A stretch of DNA of 34,012 nt from Thermoleophilia bacterium (GCA_025934255.1 JAICYJ010000032.1:1-34012), one strand, 5' to 3'. Positions 8,200 to 16,875 are shown, counted from the stretch's first letter. Translations and numbers: made by a program. The notes: generated by a model not told the origin, from the letters alone.

Positions 8200-9554
8200 T
8201 CACCACACGTTCGGAGACGTTGTTCGAGCAGGCCGGCAAGCACCTGGTGGGGGGCGTCGGTTCAGGGACGAGATCGCCCCGCTCGGGATGGCTACCGGCC
8301 CCGGTATTCGTGCGCTCCGGCGAAGGCGCGTGGCTGACCGACGAGGACGACAATCGATACCTCGACTACGTGATGGGACAGGGTCCGCTGATCCTCGGCC
8401 ACCGGCCGGCGGCCGTAATCGACGAGGTCACTAGGACGCTCCAGCAGCGCGGATCGCTGGTCTCGCTGGCCCACGACCTCGAGGGCGAGGCGGCCGCGGC
8501 GATAGCCGACCGCATGCCCGCCGTCGATCTGGTGCGGTTCTCGAGCACCGGCACCGAGGCGGCCATGTACGCGCTCCGCTTCGCCCGCGCCTTCACCGGA
8601 CGCGATCTGGTGCTGCGCTTCGAGGGCCACTACCACGGCTGGTCGGACGCGATTCACTGGTCGGCCCACCCCTCCACTGACACCTGGGGAGCAGCCGACG
8701 CGCCAACGGTGCTACCCGGGTCGACCGGCATCCCCGGCGCCGTCGGCGAAACGTTGCTGGTCGAGCGCTGGAACGACGTCGAGGCGCTGGAGCGGGCCTT
8801 CCGGGACCACGGCGATCGGATGGCGGCCGTGATCACGGAGCCGATCCTCGGCAACTGCGGCGGCATCATGCCGGCGCCCGGATACCTGGAGCGGATGCGT
8901 GAGCTGGCGACCGATGCAGGCGCGCTGTTGATCTTCGACGAGGTGCTGACAGGTTTCCGGATCGGCCCCGGCGGCGCACAGGGCATGTTCGGGATCGACC
9001 CCGACCTGACCGTGATGGCGAAGGCGATCGGCGCCGGCTTCCCGGTGGCGGCGCTGGGGGGCAGCCGCGACGTGATGGAGCAGGCGGCCGACGGCCGCAC
9101 CATGCACGGCGGCACGTACAACTCGAGCCCGCTGGTCTGCGCGGCCGTGATCGCCGCCTGCCGGGAGACCGGCGGCGAGGGTTTCTACGAGCATCTCAAC
9201 GCCCGTGGTGCGCGGCTGGCCGAGGGCCTGGTCGACGCCGCCGGGGCGGCCGGGATCGAGGCCTGCTGGAGCGGCGTCGGCGCACTCTTCCAGCTGTGGT
9301 TCTCGCCCCAGCCACCCAGCGACTACCGGGAGGCAAACGCGATCGTCGCCGGCAGCCCGTTCTTCGCCCTCTACCGAGAGCTGCGCGACCGTGGCGTCTT
9401 GATCCAGCCGCCGCAGGAAGGCCTCTGGCTGATGTCCGGGGCACACACCGATGCCGACATCGACCGCACCCTGGAGGCGGCGGCCGACGCGATGCCGGCC
9501 GTGGCCGAGGCGCTCGCCGAGGGTTCGGTCGGACCGATGGGAGGACTGCGATGA
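8196..9554 (+). CDS. Class III PLP aminotransferase, glutamate-1-semialdehyde aminotransferase-like
   Basis: A 452-residue fold-type I, PLP-dependent enzyme related to HemL. Visible: SSTGTEAAMYALRFARAFTGR (phosphate-binding region), FEGHYHGW, the cofactor Asp in IFDEVLTGFR, and the Schiff-base Lys276 in VMAKAIGAG. A tetrapyrrole role is unlikely because it lies inside a tightly coupled catabolic operon (ATGA overlaps on both sides) without other hem genes. It probably transaminates an amine or amino acid released by the deglycase or peptidase, or an omega-amino group, but the substrate is unknown. The ATG at 8196 overlaps the kinase stop; upstream in-frame codons lie inside the kinase gene. 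No aminotransferase belongs to the well-known frl or fra operons, which makes this member informative. Confidence 0.88.
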   Translation: MITTRSETLFEQAGKHLVGGVGSGTRSPRSGWLPAPVFVRSGEGAWLTDEDDNRYLDYVMGQGPLILGHRPAAVIDEVTRTLQQRGSLVSLAHDLEGEAAAAIADRMPAVDLVRFSSTGTEAAMYALRFARAFTGRDLVLRFEGHYHGWSDAIHWSAHPSTDTWGAADAPTVLPGSTGIPGAVGETLLVERWNDVEALERAFRDHGDRMAAVITEPILGNCGGIMPAPGYLERMRELATDAGALLIFDEVLTGFRIGPGGAQGMFGIDPDLTVMAKAIGAGFPVAALGGSRDVMEQAADGRTMHGGTYNSSPLVCAAVIAACRETGGEGFYEHLNARGARLAEGLVDAAGAAGIEACWSGVGALFQLWFSPQPPSDYREANAIVAGSPFFALYRELRDRGVLIQPPQEGLWLMSGAHTDADIDRTLEAAADAMPAVAEALAEGSVGPMGGLR

Positions 9555-11197
9555 GACGTGTTACCGGATTCCTGGCGCTCGCCACCGCGACCGCGCTCCT
9601 GGCCGCGGGCTGCGGCAGCGGCACCAGCGCCAGCGGCTCCGGCGACACCGGCGCCCCCGTGAACGGCGGGATCCTGCGCGCCGGCATCCCCGGCAACCCC
9701 GACCACCTCGACCCCGCCCTGTCGTACACCAACGAGGGCTGGGAGATCCTCGAGGCTACGAACAACGGCCTGCTCACCTTCAAGAAGGCGTCCGGCGGCG
9801 CCGGAGCGACGGTCGTGCCCGACATCGCCAGCGCGATGCCCACGGTCACCGACGGCGGCAAGACCTACATCTTCCACGTGCGCCCCGGCGTGATGTTCTC
9901 GGCCCCGGTCAGCCGCGAGGTGAAACCGTCCGACTTCAAGTTCTCGATCGAGCGGCTGTTCCGCGTCGACTCCGGCGGCGTCGGCTTTTACACCGGGATC
10001 GTGGGGGCGGACATCTACGCCAAGACCCGCAAGGGCGGCATCTCGGGCATCGTCGCCAACGACAAGGCGATGACCATCACCTTCCACCTGACCCAGCCGG
10101 ACGGCACGTTCAACGACTACATCGCCACGCCGTTTGCGTTCGCGCTGCCCAAGGGCACGCCCGACAAGGACATCTCCACTATCCCCGAGTGGAGGGTGGC
10201 GACCGGCCCCTACCGGATCACCAGCTACGTGCCGCACCAGTCGATCACGATCCGGCGCAACCCGACGTTCAAGTCCTGGACACCGGACACGCCCGACGGC
10301 CACCTTGACGGCATCGACGTGAAGATCGGCGTCACGCCCGAGCAGTCGGTGAACGAGATCGCCGACGGCCAACTGGACTGGTACTTCGAGTCGGTGCCCC
10401 CCGATCGCCTGACCCAGCTGAAGGCGCAGTACCCCAAGCAGGTGTACCCGTTCGTGCGTAACAACATCACGTACTTCTTCATGAACGAGCGCAAGTACCC
10501 ATTCAACAAGCTGGACGTTCGCAAGGCGGTCAACTACGCGATCGACCGTAACGCCTTGGTCAAGATCTACGGCGGCCAGGGCACGCCCACCGAGAACATC
10601 ATCCCGCCCGGCCTGGGGACCGCCTACAAGAAGCACAACCTCTACCCGTACAACCTGGCCAAGGCCAAGCAGCTGATCCAGCAGGCCGGTGTGGGAGGCG
10701 CGGCCGTGACCGTGTGGGGGCACAACACGGATCCGACGCCTTCCGCGGTCCAGTACCTGGCCGGCGTGCTCAACCAGATCGGCCTCAAGGCAACCGTGAA
10801 GACGTTCGACGAATCGGTCTACTGGGACACGATCGCCACCCAGAAGGGCGACCCACAGATCGGGTTCACCGACTGGAACCAGGACTACCCCGAGGGCCAG
10901 GACTTCATCGACGTGGCACTCAACGGCGAACACATCGTCAACGTCGGCAACAACGATCTCACCAACACGAACATCCCCGCCTACAACAAGAGGATCGACC
11001 AGGCTAAGCGGATGCCGCTGGGCGATGCCCGCAACGCGATCTGGGCGAAGCTCGACTACCTGTACATGAAGAACGACGCCGCCTGGGCGCCTTTCATGAA
11101 CCGGCAGTGGCCCAAGTACGTGTCGCCCCACCTGCACGGCCTGGTCTTCAACGGCAACTACTTCGAGCTGTTCCCGTCGATGTACCTGACCCAGTGA
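9551..11197 (+). CDS. Family-5 extracellular solute-binding lipoprotein (first copy)
   Basis: A 548-residue substrate-binding protein of the SBP_bac_5 (DppA/OppA) family. A lipoprotein signal ends in LLAAGC with the lipidated Cys21, then a Gly/Ser-rich linker. The mature part begins with NGGILRAGIPGNPDHLDPA, the usual family-5 start, and contains DYPEGQDFIDVALNG late in the chain. It captures peptide-like or amino-sugar-conjugate ligands outside the membrane and delivers them to the DppC/DppB-like channel encoded next. The ATG overlaps the aminotransferase stop (ATGA). It is clearly paralogous to the binding protein at the end of the operon, sharing long near-identical stretches such as GWE, LEATNNGLLTFKKA and NYAIDRNALVKI. 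Ligand specificity is inferred only from the neighbours. Confidence 0.93.
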   Translation: MRRVTGFLALATATALLAAGCGSGTSASGSGDTGAPVNGGILRAGIPGNPDHLDPALSYTNEGWEILEATNNGLLTFKKASGGAGATVVPDIASAMPTVTDGGKTYIFHVRPGVMFSAPVSREVKPSDFKFSIERLFRVDSGGVGFYTGIVGADIYAKTRKGGISGIVANDKAMTITFHLTQPDGTFNDYIATPFAFALPKGTPDKDISTIPEWRVATGPYRITSYVPHQSITIRRNPTFKSWTPDTPDGHLDGIDVKIGVTPEQSVNEIADGQLDWYFESVPPDRLTQLKAQYPKQVYPFVRNNITYFFMNERKYPFNKLDVRKAVNYAIDRNALVKIYGGQGTPTENIIPPGLGTAYKKHNLYPYNLAKAKQLIQQAGVGGAAVTVWGHNTDPTPSAVQYLAGVLNQIGLKATVKTFDESVYWDTIATQKGDPQIGFTDWNQDYPEGQDFIDVALNGEHIVNVGNNDLTNTNIPAYNKRIDQAKRMPLGDARNAIWAKLDYLYMKNDAAWAPFMNRQWPKYVSPHLHGLVFNGNYFELFPSMYLTQ

Positions 11198-12177
11198 TCG
11201 ACGCGCCGCCCGTGGCGGCCGGTGGCTTCCGCACCGCTCTGCGGCGGCTGCGGCGGAACCCGGCCGCCATCGTGTCGGCCATCGTGCTGCTGATGATCGT
11301 GTTCGCCTGTTTCCCGGGCGCACCGTTGTGGGTGTCGCACGCCTGCAACCACGGCCCCAGCGACCAGAACATCCAGGGCACGATCACCGAGAATGGTCAC
11401 AAGGTGCCGGTGGTGAGGAACGACGGCACGCCGATCGGGCCCGGCCTCCGCGCGTGCTACCTCCTGGGCGCGGACAGCAACGGCAGGGACCTGTTCGTGC
11501 GGATCCTCTACGGCGGCCGCATCTCGCTGGAGGTGGGCTTCATATCGGCCATCGTGTGCGTCACCGTGGCGCTCGTGCTGGGGATCCTCTCCGCATATGC
11601 AGGCGGGGTGACCGACTCGGCGATCTCACGGCTGCTCGACCTGATCTGGTCGTTCCCCGTCTACCTGCTGGCGGTGGCTCTGGCCACCGCGTTCGCGGTC
11701 CACGGGATAGCCGTCGGGCCGATCCATGTCGCGTCGACGTCGCTGGCGATCCCGATCGTTGTGATCGCCATCGTCTACGTCCCATACGTTGCGCGCCCGA
11801 TCCGCGGGCAGGTGCTGTCGCTGCGGCGGATGGAGTTCATCGAAGCGGCCGTGGCGAGCGGCGCGGGGCCTGTCAAGATCATGCTGGCGGAGCTGTTGCC
11901 CAACGTGGCATCGATGGCGCTGGTGTTCCTGACGCTGATCGTGGCCACCAACATCCTGACCGAAGCAGCGCTCTCGTTCCTGGGCGTGGGTGTGCCGCTC
12001 CTGACCCCGAGCTGGGGCAACATCATCGAGCAGGGCTACCAGACGATCGTGACCGCACCCTGGCTGACGATAGCGCCCGGGCTGGCCATCATGATCACCG
12101 TCGTCTCGCTGAACGTGCTCGGGGATGCCCTGCGCGACGCCCTCGACCCGCACGCGCGCCTGAGGATCCGCAACTGA
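11194..12177 (+). CDS. Peptide-type ABC permease, DppC/OppC-like
   Basis: A 327-residue membrane permease subunit. The N-terminal region matches OppC/DppC: a cytoplasmic RRLRRNPAAIVSA segment before TM1, then an extracytoplasmic loop leading to LLGADSNGRDLFVRILYGGRISLEVG, a hallmark of this subfamily. The inner-membrane domain follows, with an EAA-type loop near EAAVASGAGPVKIMLAELLPN that docks on the ATPases, and the C-terminal LSFLGVGVPLLTPSWGNII. The GTG start overlaps the stop of the first binding protein (GTGA). Its ATPases are the OppD/OppF-like proteins of the divergent unit, since none is encoded in this one. Confidence 0.93.
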   Translation: MIDAPPVAAGGFRTALRRLRRNPAAIVSAIVLLMIVFACFPGAPLWVSHACNHGPSDQNIQGTITENGHKVPVVRNDGTPIGPGLRACYLLGADSNGRDLFVRILYGGRISLEVGFISAIVCVTVALVLGILSAYAGGVTDSAISRLLDLIWSFPVYLLAVALATAFAVHGIAVGPIHVASTSLAIPIVVIAIVYVPYVARPIRGQVLSLRRMEFIEAAVASGAGPVKIMLAELLPNVASMALVFLTLIVATNILTEAALSFLGVGVPLLTPSWGNIIEQGYQTIVTAPWLTIAPGLAIMITVVSLNVLGDALRDALDPHARLRIRN

Positions 12178-13145
12178 TGGTGCGCCTGCTGCTTGGCCGG
12201 CTGGCTGGATTGGTGGCCGTATTGGTGGCGATCTCCGTGATGGTGTTCGTGATCTTCAATGTGATCCCGGGCGGCGATCCGGCGCTACGCCTGGCAGGCC
12301 GCCACCCCACCCAGCAGAACATCCGCCAGATCCGGCACGACTGGGGCTTCGACCAGCCGCTCTACACCCAGTACTTCGACATGATGAATCACCTGTTCAT
12401 CGAGCGCGATCTGATCAGCTACCAGGACCAGACGCCGGTGCTGCCGGCGATCAGGCGGGGCATCCCGCGGACGCTGTCGCTTGCGATCGGGGCCGCGCTG
12501 ATCTGGATGATCTTCGGCATCACGATCGGCGTGCTGTCCGGCCTCTACCAGGGGCGGTGGTTGGACAGGGTGCTGACGGTGGTGGCGCTGGCCGGAGTGT
12601 CGATACCGATCTTCTGGCTGGGCGCGGTGCTGCTCTACTTGCTCACCTACAAGTACCACTCCTGGCCGGTGTTCTCCTGGATCCCGCCCGGCGGCTACGT
12701 GCCGTTCACGCAGGACCCGGCCGGGTGGGCGACACACCTGTTCCTGCCCTGGATCACCCTCGCGGTCGTCTCGATCGGCTTCTATGCGCGCGTGGTGCGC
12801 AACTCGCTGCTGGACACGAGGCACCAGGACTACGTACGCACGGCCAAGGCCAAGGGACTGTCGCCGTCCCGGGTGCTCGTGCGGCACACGTTGCGCACAT
12901 GCCTGATCCCCGTGGTGACGCTGTTCGGACTCGACTTCGGCGCCGTGGTGGGCGGCACCGTGATCCTGATCGAGCCGATCTTCGGGCTGGAGGGCGTCGG
13001 GCAGTACGCCCAGGAATCGGTCGCCCACCTCGACCTGCCACCGCTGATGGCGCTGACCTTGTACGGCGCCTTCTTCGTCGTGTTCTTCAACATGCTCGCG
13101 GACCTGACCTACCTGTGGCTCGACCCGCGTAGCCGGACAACGTGA
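12177..13145 (+). CDS. Peptide-type ABC permease, DppB/OppB-like
   Basis: A 322-residue membrane permease, partner of the DppC-like subunit. It starts with LLGRLAGLVAVLVAISVMVF followed by PGGDPA, the standard DppB N-terminus, and carries the EAA-like cytoplasmic loop in YVRTAKAKGLSPSRVLVRHTLR. The C-terminal section IEPIFGLEGVGQ and the LADLTYLWLDPR end are also typical. Six membrane segments are expected. The ATG shares one base with the stop of the preceding gene (TGATG). Gene order SBP, C, B, SBP is less common than the usual A-B-C-D-F order. Confidence 0.93.
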   Translation: MVRLLLGRLAGLVAVLVAISVMVFVIFNVIPGGDPALRLAGRHPTQQNIRQIRHDWGFDQPLYTQYFDMMNHLFIERDLISYQDQTPVLPAIRRGIPRTLSLAIGAALIWMIFGITIGVLSGLYQGRWLDRVLTVVALAGVSIPIFWLGAVLLYLLTYKYHSWPVFSWIPPGGYVPFTQDPAGWATHLFLPWITLAVVSIGFYARVVRNSLLDTRHQDYVRTAKAKGLSPSRVLVRHTLRTCLIPVVTLFGLDFGAVVGGTVILIEPIFGLEGVGQYAQESVAHLDLPPLMALTLYGAFFVVFFNMLADLTYLWLDPRSRTT

Positions 13146-13153
13146 GGTATCCC

Positions 13154-14797
13154 ATGCGCCGCATCCTGATTTCCGTCGCAGTGCTGTTGCTCGCGGTCTC
13201 CGCCGGGTGCGGTTCCGGCAGCTCCAGCTCGGCTGGCTCCGCCGGAGCGCCCGTGGACGGCGGCACGCTCCGGGGAGCGATCCCCGACAACCCCGACCAC
13301 CTCGACACCGGCATCTCGTTCGCCGTCGAAGGATGGGAGCTGCTGGAGGCCACCAACAACGGCCTGCTCACGTTCAAGAAGGCCGGAGGCGGCCAGCAGT
13401 CGGTGATCGAACCCGACATCGCCACGGCCATGCCGGTGGTCACGGACAACGGCCGCACCTACACCTTCCAGGTGCGCAAGAACGTGATGTTCTCGCCGCC
13501 CGTGAACCGAGCGGTGCGGCCGTCCGACTTCCAGTACGCGATCGAGCGGCTGTTCCACGTCGGCTCGCCCGGTGTCGGCTTCTATACGAACATCGTCGGC
13601 GCCGACGCCTACGCGGCACACCACGCATCCCACATCTCGGGCATCGTCGCAAACGACAAGACCGGCACGATCGCCTTCCACCTGGTCAAGCCGGACGGGG
13701 CCTTCCTCGACGACATGGCGATCCCATTCGCGTTCGCCGTGCCAACCGGGATGCCGTACAAGGACATCTCGACCGACCCTCAATGGCGGGTCGCCACCGG
13801 GCCGTACATGGTCAAGACCTACACGCCCAAGCAGCAGATCGTGCTCGTCCGCAATCCCAACTTCCACCAGTGGACGGCCGCGTCGCCCAAGGGGCACGTG
13901 AACGAGGTCGACATCACCATCGGGACGACGCCCGAGCAGGCGGTGAACGAGACGATCGACGGTCAACTGGACTGGTACATGGAGGCCGTGCCCCCGGACC
14001 GCTTCACGGCGCTGCGTGCACAGTACCCGAAGCAGACCTTCCTGTTCCCGCGCAACAACGTCACCTACTTCTCGATGAACACCCGCAAACCGCCGTTCGA
14101 CAAGCTGGCGGTACGGCAGGCGGTCAACTACGCGATCGACCGCAACGCGCTGGTCAAGATCTTCGGCGGCCAGGGCATCCCTTCCGAGACCGTGCTCCCG
14201 CCGGGGTTCGGCTCCAGCTACCAGGAACACCACCTCTACCCGCACGACCTGGCCAAGGCCAAGCAGCTGATCCAGCAAGCGGGCGCCACAGGCGCAAGCG
14301 TACAGATCTGGACGACGAACGCCGACCCTGCGCCCAAGGCGGCGGAGTACCTGGCCTCGGCGCTGAGCCAGATCGGCCTTAATGTGACCGGAGTGAAGGC
14401 CGTCGACGACTCGGTCTACTGGGACACGCTGCTGACCCAGAGCGGAGATCCCCAGATCGCGTTCAACCACTTCGACCAGGACTTCCCCGAGGGCGAGGAC
14501 TTCATCGACACCACGCTGAACGGAGAGCACATTGTCAACGTCGGCAACAACGACGTCTCCAACACCGACGACCCCACGCTGAACGCAATGATCGACCGCA
14601 CCAAGCTGATGCCGCTGGGCGCGGCCCGTAACGCGCAGTGGGCCAAGATCGACGCCTACTTCATGCAGCACGACGCCGGCTGGGCACCGTTCCTGCACCT
14701 GGAGCAGGCCACGTTCGTGTCACCACGGCTGCACGGCCTGATCTTCACCGGCTCCTACTTCGAGCTGATCCCGGAGATGTGGCTCTCCAAGCAATAG
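13154..14797 (+). CDS. Family-5 extracellular solute-binding lipoprotein (second copy)
   Basis: A 547-residue SBP_bac_5 lipoprotein. The signal peptide starts MRRILISVAVLLLAVSAGC with lipidated Cys19, and the mature chain begins DGGTLRGAIPDNPDHLD. By eye it is well over half identical to the first binding protein along its full length, so a duplication within the operon is likely. ATG at 13154 is preferred because GAGGT lies six bases upstream and because it aligns with the start of the paralogue; a GTG at 13142 that overlaps the permease stop as GTGA is the alternative. Two binding proteins for one permease pair suggest a broadened or dual ligand range. It closes the rightward operon. Confidence 0.93.
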   Translation: MRRILISVAVLLLAVSAGCGSGSSSSAGSAGAPVDGGTLRGAIPDNPDHLDTGISFAVEGWELLEATNNGLLTFKKAGGGQQSVIEPDIATAMPVVTDNGRTYTFQVRKNVMFSPPVNRAVRPSDFQYAIERLFHVGSPGVGFYTNIVGADAYAAHHASHISGIVANDKTGTIAFHLVKPDGAFLDDMAIPFAFAVPTGMPYKDISTDPQWRVATGPYMVKTYTPKQQIVLVRNPNFHQWTAASPKGHVNEVDITIGTTPEQAVNETIDGQLDWYMEAVPPDRFTALRAQYPKQTFLFPRNNVTYFSMNTRKPPFDKLAVRQAVNYAIDRNALVKIFGGQGIPSETVLPPGFGSSYQEHHLYPHDLAKAKQLIQQAGATGASVQIWTTNADPAPKAAEYLASALSQIGLNVTGVKAVDDSVYWDTLLTQSGDPQIAFNHFDQDFPEGEDFIDTTLNGEHIVNVGNNDVSNTDDPTLNAMIDRTKLMPLGAARNAQWAKIDAYFMQHDAGWAPFLHLEQATFVSPRLHGLIFTGSYFELIPEMWLSKQ

Positions 14798-14814
14798 CCG
14801 GCTAAAGAGGGAGG

Positions 14815-16008
14815 TCAGCGCGCCGGCCGTGGCAGCATCACCACGGCCACCGCGGCCAGCGCGCCGACCACGCCCAGCAGGATCGAGGCGTTGGTTCCGG
14901 AGCGTGTGATGAGGCTGCCGCCGAAGGCGGCGCCGGCGGCGACCCCGACCACGATCGCCGTGCTCAGCCACCCGAACACCTCTGCCTGGGTGCCCGGCCG
15001 GGCGGTGTGCTGCACCATGCCGTAGGTGAGCGCGAAGCTGGGGGCGATCGGCAGGCCGGCGATCAGCATGAACACCGACATCATCCAGACCGACCCCGCC
15101 AGCAGCGGCAGCAGCAGCAAGACGACAAACAGCACGCTGATCAGCCGCAGGCTGCGGAGCGGGTCGGCCGGCCGGTGGCCGGCGGCCAGCAGCCCGCCGA
15201 TCAGGCTGCCGCCCGACCACGCGGCCAGGCAGATGCTGCCCAGCTCGCGGCCGCCGTGGGCCTCGGCGAACGCCGGCATCGCCACCTCGACCGCGCCGAA
15301 GGCGAGGCCGTAGCCGACGCTGAACGCCACGATCCGGCGCACCATCGGCGGCGCCAGCGTACTCAGCGGATGGCCGTGCCGCTCGTGCTGATGGGGCTCC
15401 GGGAGGAAGTGGCGCACCGGCCCGGTCATCACGAACCCGGCAATGCCCACGATCGAGACGACACCGGCGGCGATCACGCCGGCGCTGGGCGAGAACACCG
15501 CGGTCAGGACGCCCACCACCAGCGGCCCGGTGATGAACAGCAGCTCCTGGGCCGTTGCCTCGAACGCAAACGCCGCCGAGTGGTGACTGGAGATGACCAG
15601 CGACGACCACAGCATGCGCACGGTCGGAGCGACCGGCGGCTGCGAGGCGCCGGACGCCATCGACACGACCACCAGCGACCACAGCGGCGCATCCGATGTC
15701 GCCAGCACCACCAGCAGCGCCAGCGCGGCTGGGTAGACCACGCCGTAGGCGATCAGCACGACGAACGGCCGCCGCCGATCGATCAGGCGGCCTGCCACCG
15801 GCGCTCCCACCGCGTAGGCCAGCGCCCCGCCCGCCGCCACCAGTCCGGCGTCGGCATAGCTCTCCCCCGATCCGCGCATCAGCAGCACCTGCGCCAGGCC
15901 GATCATGCCGATCGGCATGCGCGCCAGCAGCCCCCACGCCACCAACCCCGCCGCACCCGGTTGGGCCAGCAGGTCGCGGTAGCTGCGCAGCCCCCTGGTC
16001 ACTGTCAT
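14815..16008 (-). CDS. MFS transporter, probable drug/metabolite efflux
   Basis: A 397-residue protein of the major facilitator superfamily with about 12 hydrophobic segments and a hydrophilic central loop (HFLPEPHQHERHGH, near residue 200). Between TM2 and TM3 it has GRLIDRRRPF, a version of the MFS G-x-L-x-D-R-x-G/R motif. ATG at 16008 is chosen because it gives a short cytoplasmic N-terminus, and a longer reading overlaps the upstream methyltransferase. It starts 16 bp after an Erm-like methyltransferase on the same strand, so the two are probably co-transcribed. That pairing suggests export of a ribosome-targeting compound, but the substrate is inference; sugar or amino acid efflux is also possible. 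It converges on the binding-protein operon with a 17-bp gap. Confidence 0.85.
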   Translation of the reverse strand: MTVTRGLRSYRDLLAQPGAAGLVAWGLLARMPIGMIGLAQVLLMRGSGESYADAGLVAAGGALAYAVGAPVAGRLIDRRRPFVVLIAYGVVYPAALALLVVLATSDAPLWSLVVVSMASGASQPPVAPTVRMLWSSLVISSHHSAAFAFEATAQELLFITGPLVVGVLTAVFSPSAGVIAAGVVSIVGIAGFVMTGPVRHFLPEPHQHERHGHPLSTLAPPMVRRIVAFSVGYGLAFGAVEVAMPAFAEAHGGRELGSICLAAWSGGSLIGGLLAAGHRPADPLRSLRLISVLFVVLLLLPLLAGSVWMMSVFMLIAGLPIAPSFALTYGMVQHTARPGTQAEVFGWLSTAIVVGVAAGAAFGGSLITRSGTNASILLGVVGALAAVAVVMLPRPAR

Positions 16009-16024
16009 TCCGGCCACCCCTGCA

Positions 16025-16834
16025 TCATGCCCGCCCCCGGCGCCGCCGGGACGCACTGGACGGCCGCAGATGCGCGTGCAGCGCCGCCCAGTCCCAGACG
16101 TCGAGCTGCGTCGGCCGGGCGTCGTCGGCCAGCCCGCGCGGCCGTGCGAACGCCGCCCAGCGTCTCCGCTCCAGGCCCAGCGCCAGCCGCACCGGCCGGT
16201 TGTCGCGCCGGAACGCCCTGCGCAGCAGCAGCCGGTAGTCGTCCGCCGCCACCTCGTCCACCAGCGGCCGGGGCCGGCGCCGCGCGCTGAGGATCGCGCT
16301 CTCGACCGAGGGCGGCGGCTGGAAGCAGTCCGGCGGCAGCACCCGCTCCACCGCCAGCTGCCACCACGGCAGCCAGCCGGCCGAGAGCAGCGTGCAGGGA
16401 CGCGGCGAACAGCGCTTCACGGCAAACCCGCGCTGGACGACCAGGTCGGCCGAGCGCAGCGGCAGGCCAGGATCGTCCAGCAAACGCCGCAGCATCGGGG
16501 TCGTGATCGTGAACGGCAGGTTCGCCACCACCCGGAACGGGCTCGCCGGCAGGGCCGCCGCCAGCCCGTCCGCCTCGACCACGGTGACGCGGCCGTCGCC
16601 CTGGAACCTGCGCCGCAGCTGCCGCGCAAGCCGCGGGTCGACCTCGATCGCGATCACGTGGCCGGCTCGCTCGGACAGGGGCGCGGTCAGCCTGCCGGTG
16701 CCGGCGCCGATCTCGACCACGAGGTCGCCACCGGCGATGCCGGCGGCGGCGGCCAGCTCGTCCGCGAGTGGGCTACGTAGGAGGTGTTGGCCACTAGCGA
16801 GCCGCTGAGTGTGCCGGCGCTTGACGCCGGACAC
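16025..16834 (-). CDS. Erm-like rRNA adenine N6-dimethyltransferase
   Basis: A 269-residue SAM-dependent methyltransferase of the KsgA/Erm family. Motif X is SGQHLL (residues 14-19), motif I EIGAGTGRLT (41-50), motif IV NLPF (105-108) and the C-terminal part has FQPPPSVESAIL. The ASGQHLL opening, the NLPF form and the basic C-terminus look more like actinobacterial Erm proteins, which dimethylate A2058 of 23S rRNA, than like housekeeping KsgA, which methylates 16S rRNA. The start is GTG with no strong ribosome-binding site. An MFS transporter follows 16 bp downstream. If Erm-like, it would give macrolide/lincosamide/streptogramin B resistance; a KsgA role remains the main alternative. Confidence 0.78.
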   Translation of the reverse strand: MSGVKRRHTQRLASGQHLLRSPLADELAAAAGIAGGDLVVEIGAGTGRLTAPLSERAGHVIAIEVDPRLARQLRRRFQGDGRVTVVEADGLAAALPASPFRVVANLPFTITTPMLRRLLDDPGLPLRSADLVVQRGFAVKRCSPRPCTLLSAGWLPWWQLAVERVLPPDCFQPPPSVESAILSARRRPRPLVDEVAADDYRLLLRRAFRRDNRPVRLALGLERRRWAAFARPRGLADDARPTQLDVWDWAALHAHLRPSSASRRRRGRA

Positions 16835-16838
16835 GGAC

Positions 16839-16851
16839 CGTCACCGTGACG
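16839..16851. promoter_or_regulatory. 13-bp palindrome upstream of the erm-like gene
   Basis: CGTCACCGTGACG has perfect 6-bp arms around one central base and lies immediately upstream of the GTG start, in the short gap to the aldo/keto reductase stop. It could be an operator or part of a leader structure. Its short length makes chance occurrence quite possible in GC-rich DNA. Confidence 0.25.
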
Positions 16852-16875
16852 AAGGCCATGGGCGGCAGTATACGG

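Noticed and set aside
9371..11323. A 650-codon open frame antisense to the first binding-protein gene
   Set aside because: GC-rich DNA leaves long antisense frames open. The translation is repetitive in Val/Arg/Asp/His and has no domain, while the plus strand encodes a clear lipoprotein.
13109..14698. A 529-codon open frame antisense to the second binding-protein gene
   Set aside because: It is the same kind of shadow as that opposite the first copy, and the two resemble each other only because the sense genes are paralogues.
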